Shown in pieces: positions 8,899 to 17,346 of a stretch of 60,165 bases of DNA. This DNA is from Lachnospiraceae bacterium (GTDB lineage: Bacteria; Bacillota_A; Clostridia; Lachnospirales; Lachnospiraceae). The notes under the pieces are model-generated. The model did not search any database, had not been told where the DNA came from, and saw only the letters and a program-made list of their open reading frames with translations. How positions within the stretch are numbered: position 1 is the first letter of the stretch; every line of letters begins with the position of its first letter. The stretch lies in assembly GCA_017613055.1 (NCBI GenBank), contig JAGAES010000133.1:1-60165 (forward strand), given 5' to 3'. Both the position numbers and the translations under genes were made by a program.

Positions 8899-8932
8899 AA
8901 AAATCGAGTAGGAAGATTGCTTCCTACTCGAT
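8899..8932 (-). terminator. Intrinsic terminator after rplS
   Basis: A perfect 13-bp inverted repeat (ATCGAGTAGGAAG and its complement, 8903-8915 and 8920-8932) with a 4-base loop, followed on the minus strand by TTTT. It lies 25 bases past the rplS stop. Confidence 0.93.
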
Positions 8933-8956
8933 GGTTTTCTGCCTGATTTTTTAAGA

Positions 8957-9310
8957 CTAACGTCCGGCTTCTTTGACCTTTGCAGCCTTGCCGGTTCTCT
9001 GACGAAGGTAGTTCAGTTTTGCACGGCGAACCTTACCCTGACGGATAACGGTAACGCTTGCAAGTACCGGGCTGTTAAGCGGCCATGTCTTCTCTACGCC
9101 GCAGCCGTTGCTGATCTTACGAACGGTAAAGGTTTCCGAAAGACCGCCGTTCTGGCGCTTCGTTACAACGCCCTCGAACGCCTGCAGACGCTCACGGTTA
9201 CCTTCCTTTACCTTGGACTCCACACGAACGGTGTCGCCGACAGCAAACTGGAACTTCGTTTCTTTGAGCTGAGAATCCTCAAGACTCTTCATGTACTCAG
9301 CATTTGTCAT
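8957..9310 (-). CDS. rplS: 50S ribosomal protein L19
   Basis: L19 is a 117-residue ribosomal protein at the 30S-50S interface. The sequence shows the family features [27 protein letters not shown], the block [19 protein letters not shown], and the C-terminal [19 protein letters not shown]. The ATG at 9310 is chosen because AGGAGG stands 8 bases in front; upstream in-frame starts have no such site and lie in the leader. Unusually for the trmD operon, rplS is separated from trmD by about 4.3 kb holding three YD-repeat genes, and it has its own promoter. Confidence 0.97.
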   Translation of the reverse strand: MTNAEYMKSLEDSQLKETKFQFAVGDTVRVESKVKEGNRERLQAFEGVVTKRQNGGLSETFTVRKISNGCGVEKTWPLNSPVLASVTVIRQGKVRRAKLNYLRQRTGKAAKVKEAGR

Positions 9311-9405
9311 GATTTTGACCTCCTGTATTTCTTTTCGGTCTTCATTCTGCATTCGTATGAAATCATTCATGATTCTGATGCACAGCGGAACACCGCGTCT
9401 CACGG
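9311..9405 (-). ncRNA. rplS 5' leader, possible L19 autoregulatory leader
   Basis: The transcript from the promoter at 9412-9440 would have an untranslated leader of about 95 bases. It contains a GCGG-TGTT-CCGC hairpin (9385-9396) close to the start, followed by CTGTGCATCAG. Firmicutes rplS genes are known to carry a short conserved L19 leader. The match to that family is from memory only; a covariance model scan would decide. Confidence 0.4.
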
Positions 9406-9411
9406 AAACCT

Positions 9412-9440
9412 ATATTATCATACCGTTACGGGAAATGCAA
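9412..9440 (-). promoter_or_regulatory. Promoter of rplS
   Basis: Minus strand: -35 TTGCAT at 9440-9435, 17-base spacer, -10 TAATAT at 9417-9412. It lies in the 150-base gap between the last YD-repeat gene and rplS, and lets rplS be expressed independently of the trmD transcript. Confidence 0.75.
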
Positions 9441-9460
9441 GGACTTTTTCACATTTTCCG

Positions 9461-10831
9461 CTATTCAAGACCGAGCGCCGCACGTTCCTCTTCGGTAAGC
9501 TTTTCGGGAGGAAGATGAAATTCCTGATACTCGTATGCATAACGGTATGTTTCTTTGCCGTCGGAATTCCAGTTTTCGAAAGTCAGACGGTTTCCGTAAA
9601 CATCGTAAGTATATCTGTCTGCACCAAGCTTCCGCATATCCTTCCCGTCCCAGGACTCAATCAGAAGAATCCGGCCCTCTTCGTCATACTCATAAGTTTG
9701 AATGCTGTACAGCTGCTGCGTGTAAAAGCTGTAATAGCGGTATTGCGTCGGCTTTCTTAATTTCCTCCCGGATTCATCATAATCACATTCCATGGTGACC
9801 ATCTCAATCCAGGTGTTGCCGTCTTCATCATAAGAGCCTCTCCGAACGCGGATCAGGAGCCCGTCCTCATCATAATCGTATTGCAAATCGAGGATGATTT
9901 CGCCGTTATCCCCATAGTTGATTTCCCTTATTTTGTCTTCACCGGAATAATAGCTGTTCTCCGTTCTCAGAAGAAAACGGCCGTCTATATAGTCGAATCT
10001 TTTGAGAACAAGGTCTTCGTAGTTATAAACTGCCTGATCGGTGGGACGTCCGTCACGATACGTCGTACAGGTATAACTGTCCGCATCGTATTGGTAAGTT
10101 TCTCTATAATATTCTTCTCCGTTCCTCGATTCAATAAACTCGGAAAGCCGGTTCTGATTATCGTATTTATGCTCTTGCCGGAAGATATCGCCGTCGCTTG
10201 AAGTACAGTCGGTAATATGCAGTATCTCATTTCCGTCGGCATCATACTCAAATGTTTCAAAGTCCGCATAATAACCGTAGTTTTCGTTGTTTTCAATCCG
10301 GATTACCCGGTCTTCATCGTCATAGGTAATCACGGACTCGTAGTATTTGCCGTAGATGTTTTCGTTGTAGGTCCGGCAGCGTCGGCCCTTTTCGTCATAA
10401 TAGTATTCCGCCTTATAGTTAAGCGTCCCGTCCGAAGCGTAATCATAGGCACGGGTCATCCGGCCGGCTTCATCATATTCATAGACCGAACGGTAACTCA
10501 GTACACCGTCGTCATAGTAGGTATTCTCAAGCATGTTTCCGTTACTGTTATAGCGGGACTGTTCAATAAGCTGCCTATCTCCGTTTTCGAAAACACGGTA
10601 ATGGCCTGTTTGCCGGAACACAAGAATCAGTCCGTCATCCGGTTCCTGTTCCCCGGACGTAGGTTCAGCCGGGCCTTCGGATACGGTAAGCGAAGGCGAA
10701 GGATCTTTCGGACTCTCTTTCTTCGGACTCTTTTCGTGATGATTTAAGATGGATACAATTAAAACGATCCATGCAATAAGCGCCGCGCCGAGCACGGAGC
10801 CGATGATAAAACATAACTTCTTTCGATTCAT
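9461..10831 (-). CDS. Membrane-anchored YD-repeat protein, third tandem copy
   Basis: A 456-residue protein with one N-terminal transmembrane segment (about 7-29), a low-complexity Lys/Pro/Glu/Ser linker (30-70), then a long array of YD/RHS-like repeats of the form Y-x-Y-D-x-x-G-R/N (examples YEYDEAGRMTRAYDY, YYYDEKGRRC, YQYDADSYTC, YDYDEDGLLIRVR). It ends with YRYAYEYQEFHLPPEKLTEEERAALGLE (key end motif: EYQxFxLPxxxLTEEE), which is shared by the two neighbouring copies. The fold expected is a beta-strand solenoid outside the membrane. No toxin or protease domain follows the repeats, unlike true RHS toxins. The function is unknown. The start has GGGGAGAAATA in front. It is the last of three paralogues before rplS. 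Confidence 0.75.
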   Translation of the reverse strand: MNRKKLCFIIGSVLGAALIAWIVLIVSILNHHEKSPKKESPKDPSPSLTVSEGPAEPTSGEQEPDDGLILVFRQTGHYRVFENGDRQLIEQSRYNSNGNMLENTYYDDGVLSYRSVYEYDEAGRMTRAYDYASDGTLNYKAEYYYDEKGRRCRTYNENIYGKYYESVITYDDEDRVIRIENNENYGYYADFETFEYDADGNEILHITDCTSSDGDIFRQEHKYDNQNRLSEFIESRNGEEYYRETYQYDADSYTCTTYRDGRPTDQAVYNYEDLVLKRFDYIDGRFLLRTENSYYSGEDKIREINYGDNGEIILDLQYDYDEDGLLIRVRRGSYDEDGNTWIEMVTMECDYDESGRKLRKPTQYRYYSFYTQQLYSIQTYEYDEEGRILLIESWDGKDMRKLGADRYTYDVYGNRLTFENWNSDGKETYRYAYEYQEFHLPPEKLTEEERAALGLE

Positions 10832-10877
10832 TATTTCTCCCCTGTTCTGCTTATTTCCCCTGTTCCGTTAAACCGAG
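10774..10877 (-). repeat. Direct repeat copy 1 spanning a YD gene junction
   Basis: A 104-base segment that matches 12143-12246 with 4 differences by eye. It covers the end of one YD gene, the 19-base gap with its ribosome binding site, and the start of the next. It marks a recent tandem duplication or ongoing gene conversion. Confidence 0.9.
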
Positions 10878-12200
10878 TTTCTCGATTTCCTCGTCGGTAA
10901 GCCGGCTCTTCGGAACGCGGAACATCTGATATTCGTATGCAAATTCGGCGGGAATCAGTCCCTGACTCCAGGAACTCTTCGCGATGAGATTTCCGTGTTC
11001 GTCATATTCGTAATGATCTTCCGATACTTTCATTTTCTGACTGTCAAACGCGAAATATGCGGTTTGCAGGCCGTTTTGAAAATACCGTTCATAGGAATGG
11101 TATTCTCCCGCATCAAGACTGTAATACGACCCGTTTTCTTTTATCAGCCGGTTTGATTCATCATATTCATAGGTGTTCCGTTCCGACATATAAACATTGC
11201 TTCTGTATGAACTGAATTCCTTTTTCTCAATCAGGTTTCCGTGTTCGTCATAAGAATAATCCGTTCCGCCGATTTCTTTTCCTTCAATGCCGAAATTGGT
11301 TCTTTTAAGCACTTTCCCCGAATCGTCATACGTATTCGATACCGCAAGGTATTCCTTCCCTTCAAAATATTCATATAATTCGAGAATCTGATCGTCCGTA
11401 TTCTTCACATAGGTCCGGACAGGAAGCCCATACTCATAATAACGTTCCGTAATCCGGTCCGCCTGATACTCATACTCTGATCTTTCCTGCTCCACATCAT
11501 TGTATATATCGAGTTCCTTAAGAATACGGTTCTGCGCATCATAATCGCATATGATGCGTTCAACATTTCCGCCGTCGTAATGAACTTCTTTCTCCGTCAG
11601 CAGTCCGGCTTCATTGTAGGAACAGATGCACCGGTATTCGGAAATGACGATTGCTGCTTCCGTATAGGACAAGGTTGTCTTTTTGAGATTGCCGTTACTC
11701 CAATACTCAGATTCGATTGTCCCCGTTACATCCCCCTGACCGTTCGAACTTGTCTCAAGAATCCGGCGACCGTCTCTGTCATAGGTATAATCGTACCGAT
11801 GTATCACATTTCCTTTGGCATCATATTCCGTCATAACCGTAAGATTGCCGGATTTGTCATACGAATACGTCGATTCCTGTACAAAATTACCTTCGGAATA
11901 CAGAGTTTCTTTCAGTTTATTCCCGTCTTTGTCATAGGAATATAATACAACAGGAGTTTTCGTCTTTCCGTCATCGGTAACGGAGTAGTTTCCGGTCATA
12001 CGGTATACCTCGTAAAACTCCTCTTCCGGCTTCTTCTCCGTACTTTCCCCGCTCTTTTTCCCGGTCATTTCCTTTTCGGAAGAGTCCTTTTTCTCAGGGG
12101 TCTTCCCGTTTCGGAATATTCCCGCAATCAGAATAACCCACACAATAAGCGCCGCGCCGAGCACGGAGCCGATGATAAAAAGCAACTTCTTTCGATTCAT
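10851..12200 (-). CDS. Membrane-anchored YD-repeat protein, second tandem copy
   Basis: A 449-residue paralogue of its neighbours. The N-terminus MNRKKLLFIIGSVLGAALIVW is almost the same as in the copy at 9461-10831 and forms the anchor; residues about 32-63 are a Lys/Glu/Ser-rich linker. The remainder holds repeats such as YSYDKSGNLTVMTEYD, YDYTYDRDGRR, YSYDEHGNLIEK and YEYDESNRLIKE. The end YEYQMFRVPKSRLTDEE is the shared terminal motif, followed by EKLGLTEQGK. The first and last hundred bases are more alike between copies than the repeat array, so the ends are either under selection or homogenised by recombination. No function is assigned. Start with GGGGAGAAATA. Confidence 0.75.
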   Translation of the reverse strand: MNRKKLLFIIGSVLGAALIVWVILIAGIFRNGKTPEKKDSSEKEMTGKKSGESTEKKPEEEFYEVYRMTGNYSVTDDGKTKTPVVLYSYDKDGNKLKETLYSEGNFVQESTYSYDKSGNLTVMTEYDAKGNVIHRYDYTYDRDGRRILETSSNGQGDVTGTIESEYWSNGNLKKTTLSYTEAAIVISEYRCICSYNEAGLLTEKEVHYDGGNVERIICDYDAQNRILKELDIYNDVEQERSEYEYQADRITERYYEYGLPVRTYVKNTDDQILELYEYFEGKEYLAVSNTYDDSGKVLKRTNFGIEGKEIGGTDYSYDEHGNLIEKKEFSSYRSNVYMSERNTYEYDESNRLIKENGSYYSLDAGEYHSYERYFQNGLQTAYFAFDSQKMKVSEDHYEYDEHGNLIAKSSWSQGLIPAEFAYEYQMFRVPKSRLTDEEIEKLGLTEQGK

Positions 12201-12246
12201 TATTTCTCCCCTGTTCTGCTTATTTCCCCTGCTCCGTTAAACCGAG
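12143..12246 (-). repeat. Direct repeat copy 2 spanning a YD gene junction
   Basis: Partner of 10774-10877 (104 bases, 4 differences by eye). It covers the last codons of the first YD gene, the gap and the first 58 bases of the second. Confidence 0.9.
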
Positions 12247-13584
12247 TGTCTTCCGTTCGTCTTCGCTCAGGCGGTCATACGGGAGCTCAAAGCGCTGATA
12301 CCGGTATGCGGTCTCCCTGCGGTCATCTCCCCGGTACCATTCGCTCGATGAAATCACATTTCCGTCCTCGTCGTAATCAAAATGACATTCCATCGTTTTG
12401 TCGCCGACTGCGTTATACCCGAACGCCGATATTTCCCTGCCGTTTTGATAATAATGCTCGGTAGTGCTGTAGATGTCACCGTCTAAAGTGCTGTATGTAA
12501 CCGTCTCCTGCGTTTTCACTCCGGCTTCATCGTATTTGTATTCTTCGGAAGTCGACTCTATCTGTTCCCCGTACTCATTCACCCAGTAAGCCTTATAGGA
12601 AAGCAGCTGTCCGTCCGGATTATAGTCCCATTTTTCCACGTAAACGCCTCTTGCGGTAGCCTTGTCATAGTTTGTCCTCAGGATTATATTCTTAAGGGAA
12701 TCGTATTGATTCTGCTGCGTAAGGCAAGGGGCTCCGTCGACATACTCATAACTTTCGAGAATATCCCCGTTTATGTTCCGTACCGTTTTCGAAGTGAGTT
12801 CCGAGTAAGTATAATGCAGCTCGACGATTCGATCGTCCGCATACTCATACACGGCGGAATTCTGCTCGCTTTCATCGCTGTACAGCGCTTCTTTTCTGAG
12901 CCGGTTCTGATCATCGTATTCCGATACTTTTTTAAGCACGCTTCCGTTCGTATAAACAGTCACGGATTCCGTCGGATTGCCTGCTTCGTCATACGATTCA
13001 ATCTCGGATTTGTACGGAAAATCGGACACCTCCGTATAAAGCGTGGACTTTGTTTTCGGATTTCCGTTTCCGTAATACTCGGTCTCGGTCACATACAGGA
13101 TGGCATTATGCCTGTTGCTGAAGGTCATGCGGATCTCGCGGCCTTCCGCATCGTACGTATAATCATAGCGGCAGTTGAGGTTTCCGTCCGCGTCATGTTC
13201 GATATGCAAAGTCATATTGCCGTTTTTGTCATACTCGTAATCGATGGAACAGTAAACAAGCCCGTCCGCATACTGGGAACGGTTCGTCAGATTGCCGTCC
13301 TGATCGTATTTTCTCGTCTCTTCCGGAATCTCTTCGCCTCCCGATACGTCATAAGCTCCGGTCAAGCGGTATACCGTATAGAGCTTATCCTTATCGGGCT
13401 CCGGTTCGGGCTTTTTGGTAGGCTCCTTTTCGACCTCTTCCTTTACGGGTTTATCCTGATTCTGCTTTGACGGTTTCTTATCGTTTTTCAAGATTCCCGC
13501 AATCAAAACAACCCATGCGATCAAAGCCGCACCGAGCACGGCAACGATCAGTATCACGGCTTTCTTTCCGTTCATTCCTTTCAT
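12220..13584 (-). CDS. Membrane-anchored YD-repeat protein, first tandem copy
   Basis: A paralogue of about 454 residues, the most diverged of the three at its N-terminus (MKGMNGKKAVILIVAVLGAA) but with the same plan: one transmembrane segment, a Lys/Pro/Glu linker up to about residue 65, YD-like repeats (YEYDKNGNMTLHIEHD, YDYTYDAEGREIR, YKYDEAGVKTQE, FDYDEDGNVISS) and the terminal YRYQRFELPYDRLSEDERKTLGL. The ATG at 13584 is preferred because GGGGAGACAGAC precedes it; an in-frame GTG at 13602 lies upstream of this site. It begins 48 bases after trmD, with no clear terminator between, so it may be transcribed with the ribosomal operon. Confidence 0.75.
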   Translation of the reverse strand: MKGMNGKKAVILIVAVLGAALIAWVVLIAGILKNDKKPSKQNQDKPVKEEVEKEPTKKPEPEPDKDKLYTVYRLTGAYDVSGGEEIPEETRKYDQDGNLTNRSQYADGLVYCSIDYEYDKNGNMTLHIEHDADGNLNCRYDYTYDAEGREIRMTFSNRHNAILYVTETEYYGNGNPKTKSTLYTEVSDFPYKSEIESYDEAGNPTESVTVYTNGSVLKKVSEYDDQNRLRKEALYSDESEQNSAVYEYADDRIVELHYTYSELTSKTVRNINGDILESYEYVDGAPCLTQQNQYDSLKNIILRTNYDKATARGVYVEKWDYNPDGQLLSYKAYWVNEYGEQIESTSEEYKYDEAGVKTQETVTYSTLDGDIYSTTEHYYQNGREISAFGYNAVGDKTMECHFDYDEDGNVISSSEWYRGDDRRETAYRYQRFELPYDRLSEDERKTLGLTEQGK

Positions 13585-13632
13585 GTCTGTCTCCCCTTTC
13601 ACATGTTACGCCGGCAAATGCCACGGCGTATT

Positions 13633-14379
13633 CTAATCTTTCGTCTCATCGAGACGTTTCTTGTAATATTTTGCTGCTTTTTTATCTAATACCGCCCCGT
13701 CCATCAATTCGGGCCGGTACTTCAGCGTTCGGTCAATCGAACGCTCCGTGCGCCATTCGGCAATCTTCTGATGGTTTCCGGACAGCAGCACATCGGGAAC
13801 CGGATTTCCGTTCCAGACTTCCGGACGCGTATATTGCGGATACTCCAAAAGGCTGTTTTCAAAGCTTTCGGTCGCTCCGCTTTCTTCGTTCGTAAGTACG
13901 CCGGGAACCATTCTTGCGATTGCGTCAATCATCACCATCGCGGGAAGTTCTCCGCCCGATAATACGTAATCCCCGATGGATACGTAATCGGTCACGATTT
14001 CCGTAAGAACGCGTTCGTCAACACCTTCGTAATGCCCGCACAGGAATACAAGGTCTTCTTCCGCGGCAAATTCTTTCGCCATTTTTTGATCAAAGACCTT
14101 ACCCCACGGAGTCAGGTAGACGACGCGCGGCTTCGATGGTATAAGCCGCTTCTTAAGAATCGCATCATAACACCTTGCGATAGGCTCCGCGGCCATAACC
14201 ATCCCGGCCCCGCCGCCGTACGGATAATCGTCGACGTGACGGTGCTTATCGAGCGTATAGTCACGGATATTCACGGCGTCAACGCGGATAATCCCGGCGT
14301 CCATGGCCCGCCCGAGAATACTCGTATGAAGTCCTTCGCCGACCATCTCCGGGAATAATGTCATCACATAGAAATCCAT
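13633..14379 (-). CDS. trmD: tRNA (guanine-N1-)-methyltransferase TrmD
   Basis: TrmD methylates G37 of tRNAs with an S-adenosylmethionine-binding trefoil knot, preventing frameshifts. The knot motifs GHYEGVDERV and SIGDYVLSGGELPAMV are complete, as is the start [12 protein letters not shown]. Its 248 residues are normal. Its first base is the last base of the rimM stop region (1-base overlap), so the two are coupled. Confidence 0.97.
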   Translation of the reverse strand: MDFYVMTLFPEMVGEGLHTSILGRAMDAGIIRVDAVNIRDYTLDKHRHVDDYPYGGGAGMVMAAEPIARCYDAILKKRLIPSKPRVVYLTPWGKVFDQKMAKEFAAEEDLVFLCGHYEGVDERVLTEIVTDYVSIGDYVLSGGELPAMVMIDAIARMVPGVLTNEESGATESFENSLLEYPQYTRPEVWNGNPVPDVLLSGNHQKIAEWRTERSIDRTLKYRPELMDGAVLDKKAAKYYKKRLDETKD

Positions 14380-14891
14380 TAATCCAAAAGCCCTTTCATT
14401 ACGTGAACGGTAATCCGCTTCGCGTCCGTGTCAACATCCTTCACACAGTCCGGAATCACCGGAAACAGCGCTTCTCTTCCGTTCGTCAATGTAATCACGA
14501 AAACATCGTTCGCACCGGTCTGAAGCACGTCCTTAAGCTCTCCGAGCTTCGTTCCCTGCTCATCGACCACGTCGCTTCCGATTGCGTCGCAGATAAAGTA
14601 TTCATCCTCGGCAAGCGGCACCGCATCTTCTCTTGAAACGAGCAGATCGTGCCCCTTGTAACGTTCAATGTCATTGATATTGTCAATTCCTTCAAACTTC
14701 AGGATGACCATGTTTTTAAAGTACTTGACTCGCTCAACCTTTAAAGGGATTTCCTGCTTTCCGGTATCCAAAAAAAGCGGCAGCCCCTTCTTAAAACGCT
14801 TTACGTCATCGGTCGTCGGGAACACTTTGATTTCGCCGTGTACCCCGTGCGTATTCGTATACACTCCGACCCTCAGTTTGTCTTCTGCCAT
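14379..14891 (-). CDS. rimM: 16S rRNA processing protein RimM
   Basis: RimM helps assemble the head of the 30S subunit and binds S19. The 170-residue protein has the N-terminal barrel ([18 protein letters not shown], key part [11 protein letters not shown]) and the C-terminal PRC-like barrel ([20 protein letters not shown], then [13 protein letters not shown]). AAGGAGATTGAACT precedes the ATG. A strong hairpin terminator lies between khpA and this gene, so its expression is likely lower than that of rpsP-khpA. Confidence 0.95.
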   Translation of the reverse strand: MAEDKLRVGVYTNTHGVHGEIKVFPTTDDVKRFKKGLPLFLDTGKQEIPLKVERVKYFKNMVILKFEGIDNINDIERYKGHDLLVSREDAVPLAEDEYFICDAIGSDVVDEQGTKLGELKDVLQTGANDVFVITLTNGREALFPVIPDCVKDVDTDAKRITVHVMKGLLD

Positions 14892-14919
14892 AGTTCAATC
14901 TCCTTCTTTTCTGTCCGTC

Positions 14920-14973
14920 GGACAAAAAAGGAAAAGGGTTGTAAAAACAGTCCGCTAACTGCTTTTACAACCC
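14920..14973 (-). terminator. Strong intrinsic terminator or attenuator inside the rpsP-trmD operon
   Basis: Arms at 14936-14950 and 14959-14973 form 15 continuous pairs in minus-strand RNA, including one G-U pair that would be an A-C mismatch on the plus strand, with an 8-base loop and then TTTTCCTTTTTT. It lies 8 bases past the khpA stop and 29 bases before rimM. No good promoter is visible between it and rimM, so read-through must supply rimM-trmD. Confidence 0.88.
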
Positions 14974-14980
14974 GCAAAAG

Positions 14981-15214
14981 TCACTGTATGATATCGACAA
15001 CAACCTTCTTGTCTTCCTTCGTTGCTGCGACTTTCACTACCGCGCGGAGTGCCTTCGCAATGCGGCCCTGCTTGCCGATGACTTTGCCCATATCGTCCGG
15101 AGCAACCCGGAGTTCAAGAAGAACGCTTCCGTCATCCGCAACCGACTCGGTGACAACCACCTGGTCCGGCTTGGTTACCAGTGATTTTGCAATCACTTCC
15201 ACTAACTCTTTCAT
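14981..15214 (-). CDS. khpA: RNA-binding KH domain protein KhpA (YlqC)
   Basis: A 77-residue single KH domain protein with the GxxG RNA-binding loop in KVIGKQGRIAKALR. In Firmicutes KhpA pairs with KhpB/Jag and affects cell elongation and RNA binding. The ATG at 15214 is chosen because it gives the standard start MKELVEVIAKSLV and follows AGGAGG; upstream in-frame codons overlap rpsP. Position directly after rpsP is conserved. Confidence 0.95.
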   Translation of the reverse strand: MKELVEVIAKSLVTKPDQVVVTESVADDGSVLLELRVAPDDMGKVIGKQGRIAKALRAVVKVAATKEDKKVVVDIIQ

Positions 15215-15227
15215 TGCGGTCCTCCTG

Positions 15228-15473
15228 TTACTTCTGAATGCCGGCCTTCTTGAACAATCTGGCAACGGTCTCGGTAGGCTGCGCACCGCTAGCAAGCCAC
15301 TTCTTCGCAGCTTCCTCATCTACCTTGAAGGTCATGGGCTCCTTCGTAGGATCATAGGTGCCGAGCTCAGCGATAAATCTGCCGTCTCTGGGAGATCTTT
15401 CGTCTGCAACGATTACCCGATAGAACGGAGCATGCTTCTCGCCCATTCTTCTTAAACGAATTTTAACTGCCAT
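15228..15473 (-). CDS. rpsP: 30S ribosomal protein S16
   Basis: An 81-residue ribosomal protein with the standard start [24 protein letters not shown] and the [11 protein letters not shown] segment. AAGGAGGTGAATCAACT precedes the ATG. It lies 67 bases after ffh; that gap contains a small CGTTG/CAACG hairpin but no convincing promoter, so I treat it as part of the ylxM-ffh transcript. Confidence 0.97.
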   Translation of the reverse strand: MAVKIRLRRMGEKHAPFYRVIVADERSPRDGRFIAELGTYDPTKEPMTFKVDEEAAKKWLASGAQPTETVARLFKKAGIQK

Positions 15474-15540
15474 AGTTGATTCACCTCCTTAAAATATTCC
15501 GTACGTTGTATATAAAAATCCAACGGATCCCTATATCCGG

Positions 15541-16887
15541 TTAAAAACCAAACGGGAACTTCATCCCGCCGCCGCGGCGCATCTTGCCGCCCTTCATCAT
15601 GCCGTTCATCTGCTTCATCATCTTCTTCGTCTGCTCATACTGTTTCATCAGACGGTTGACTTCCGCGATATCAACGCCCGCGCCGAGTGCGATACGGCGT
15701 TTTCTCGGAGGTGTGATGATGTCCGGCTTCTCACGTTCCTTCTTCGTCATCGAGCAGATGATGGCTTCTGTCTGTTTGAACGCATCATCGTCAATCTGCA
15801 CGTCTTTCATCGAGCCGCCCATTCCGGGAATCATCGAGAGGATGTTCTGGATTCCGCCCATCTTCTTCATCTGCTGAATCTGTTCGTAGAAGTCATTGAA
15901 GTCAAACTCGTTCCGTTTGAACTTCTTCTCCATCTCGAGTGCCTTCTGCTCATCCACCTCGGCCTGCACTTTGTCAATCAGCGTAAGCACGTCGCCCATG
16001 CCGAGGATTCTCGAGGCCATGCGGTCCGGATAGAACTGCTCGAGGTCCGAAAGCTTCTCGCCCATACCAACATAAAGAATCGGTTTACCGGTGACCGCAC
16101 GGATTGAAAGTGCCGCACCGCCTCCCGTATCGCCGTCGAGCTTCGTAAGAATCACGCCGGTGATGCCGATTTTTTCGTCAAATGTGGTGGCTACATTCAG
16201 GACGTCCTGACCGGTCATCGCGTCGACGGTCAGCACCGTATGATGCACGTTGACAGCCTTCTTGATGTTCTGTAACTCTTCCATCAGTTCTTCATCGATA
16301 TGAAGACGGCCTGCGGTATCCAGAATTACAACGTTATTGCCTTCTTTCTTCGCGTGAAGAAGCGCTGCCTTCGCAATGTCAACCGGGCTGTGTCCGGTTC
16401 CCATCGAGAAGCACGGAACGCCCTGCTTGTCCGCATTGACCTTCAACTGGTCGATTGCGGCAGGACGGTATATATCACACGCAACGAGGAGCGGTTTCTT
16501 CCCCTGGTTCTTAAACTTCCCGGCGAGCTTCGCGGCGGTTGTCGTTTTACCGGCACCCTGAAGACCGCACATCATAATGACGGTAATCTCTCCGGAAAGG
16601 AGCGTAATCTCGGTTGTCTCCGAGCCCATCAGGGAAATCATCTCTTCGTTAACGATTTTGATGACCATCTGACCGGGCGTCAGGCTTGTAAGCACGTCCT
16701 GCCCGACGGCGCGCTCCTGCACCGAAGCAATGAACTGCTTTACAACCTTAAAGTTAACGTCCGCTTCAAGAAGCGCGAGTTTTACTTCACGGAGCGCTTC
16801 CTTAACGTCCGCTTCCGTAAGTCTTCCCTTGCCCCGAAGGCGCTTAAAGACGTTTTGCAGTTTATCCGATAAGCTTTCAAAAGCCAA
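15541..16887 (-). CDS. ffh: Signal recognition particle protein Ffh (SRP54)
   Basis: Ffh binds 4.5S/6S RNA and the signal sequences of nascent membrane proteins and delivers ribosomes to FtsY. The N and G domains are intact: GLQGAGKTTTAAKLA (P-loop, about residue 107), DTAGR, TKLDGDTGGGAAL. The methionine-rich M domain (from about 325) includes GMGGSMKDV and a Gly/Met-rich tail ending GGGMKFPFGF. The 448 residues match the family. The ylxM gene lies 15 bases upstream, the conserved Firmicutes pair. Confidence 0.98.
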   Translation of the reverse strand: MAFESLSDKLQNVFKRLRGKGRLTEADVKEALREVKLALLEADVNFKVVKQFIASVQERAVGQDVLTSLTPGQMVIKIVNEEMISLMGSETTEITLLSGEITVIMMCGLQGAGKTTTAAKLAGKFKNQGKKPLLVACDIYRPAAIDQLKVNADKQGVPCFSMGTGHSPVDIAKAALLHAKKEGNNVVILDTAGRLHIDEELMEELQNIKKAVNVHHTVLTVDAMTGQDVLNVATTFDEKIGITGVILTKLDGDTGGGAALSIRAVTGKPILYVGMGEKLSDLEQFYPDRMASRILGMGDVLTLIDKVQAEVDEQKALEMEKKFKRNEFDFNDFYEQIQQMKKMGGIQNILSMIPGMGGSMKDVQIDDDAFKQTEAIICSMTKKEREKPDIITPPRKRRIALGAGVDIAEVNRLMKQYEQTKKMMKQMNGMMKGGKMRRGGGMKFPFGF

Positions 16888-16902
16888 CGTTTCTTCCTCC
16901 GA

Positions 16903-17286
16903 TTAAAGCATTTCCGAAAGACGTCCGCAAAGCTTTACAAACTCTGCTTTCTCAGTTTCCGAAAGACTGCTTTTTGAAATCCGTTCCGAGAGTTCCGAAA
17001 TCACCTGTTCCGCCTGTTCGGTCCGTTCCGAAAGGCGAAGGTTCTGTTCGTATTCGTGAAGTTTCCGGCTGATCCGTTTTACGAGGTCGGAAACGCCCTG
17101 TCTGGTCATTCCCTCCCGGTCCGCAATCTCCGAAAGCGACATATCGTTACAGATATAATCTTCGAAAATCTCTCTTTGGTGTTCATCAAACAATGCGCCG
17201 TACGAATCGTAATAACGGGCAAGCGTCAACGCTTCCCGGAGCCAGTCCACCGGTTCGGATTTCTTGGTTTTTCTCTGCTCTTCCAT
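16903..17286 (-). CDS. ylxM: YlxM/p13-like DNA-binding protein (UPF0122)
   Basis: A 127-residue helix-turn-helix protein of the sigma-70 region 4 type (NDMSLSEIADREGMTRQGVSDLVKRI). In streptococci the homologue stimulates SRP GTPase function; in Firmicutes it always precedes ffh. The C-terminal tail (residues 95-127) is Glu/Ser-rich and longer than usual. The ATG lies 18 bases past a hairpin terminator whose upstream arm overlaps the promoter for this gene (see 17304-17375). Confidence 0.92.
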   Translation of the reverse strand: MEEQRKTKKSEPVDWLREALTLARYYDSYGALFDEHQREIFEDYICNDMSLSEIADREGMTRQGVSDLVKRISRKLHEYEQNLRLSERTEQAEQVISELSERISKSSLSETEKAEFVKLCGRLSEML

Positions 17287-17303
17287 GGCAAACTCCGGCG
17301 CAC

Positions 17304-17346
17304 AAAAAATGCGAAGGTGTAAAGATTTTTTCTTGACACCTTCGCA
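17304..17346 (-). terminator. Terminator of the lipoprotein gene
   Basis: An 11-bp perfect stem (TGCGAAGGTGT with its complement, 17310-17320 and 17336-17346) followed on the minus strand by TTTTTT. The loop is 15 bases and T/A rich. Its upstream arm begins at the base next to the -10 box of the ylxM promoter. Confidence 0.88.

Noticed and set aside
9461..13584. An RHS toxin or phage tail fibre locus
   Set aside because: YD repeats suggested it, but there is no C-terminal toxin, no immunity gene, no VgrG or phage genes, and each protein has an N-terminal membrane anchor.
13608..13629. A terminator between trmD and the first YD gene
   Set aside because: Only 6 pairs (ACGCCG/CGGCGT) with a 10-base loop and no T-run.
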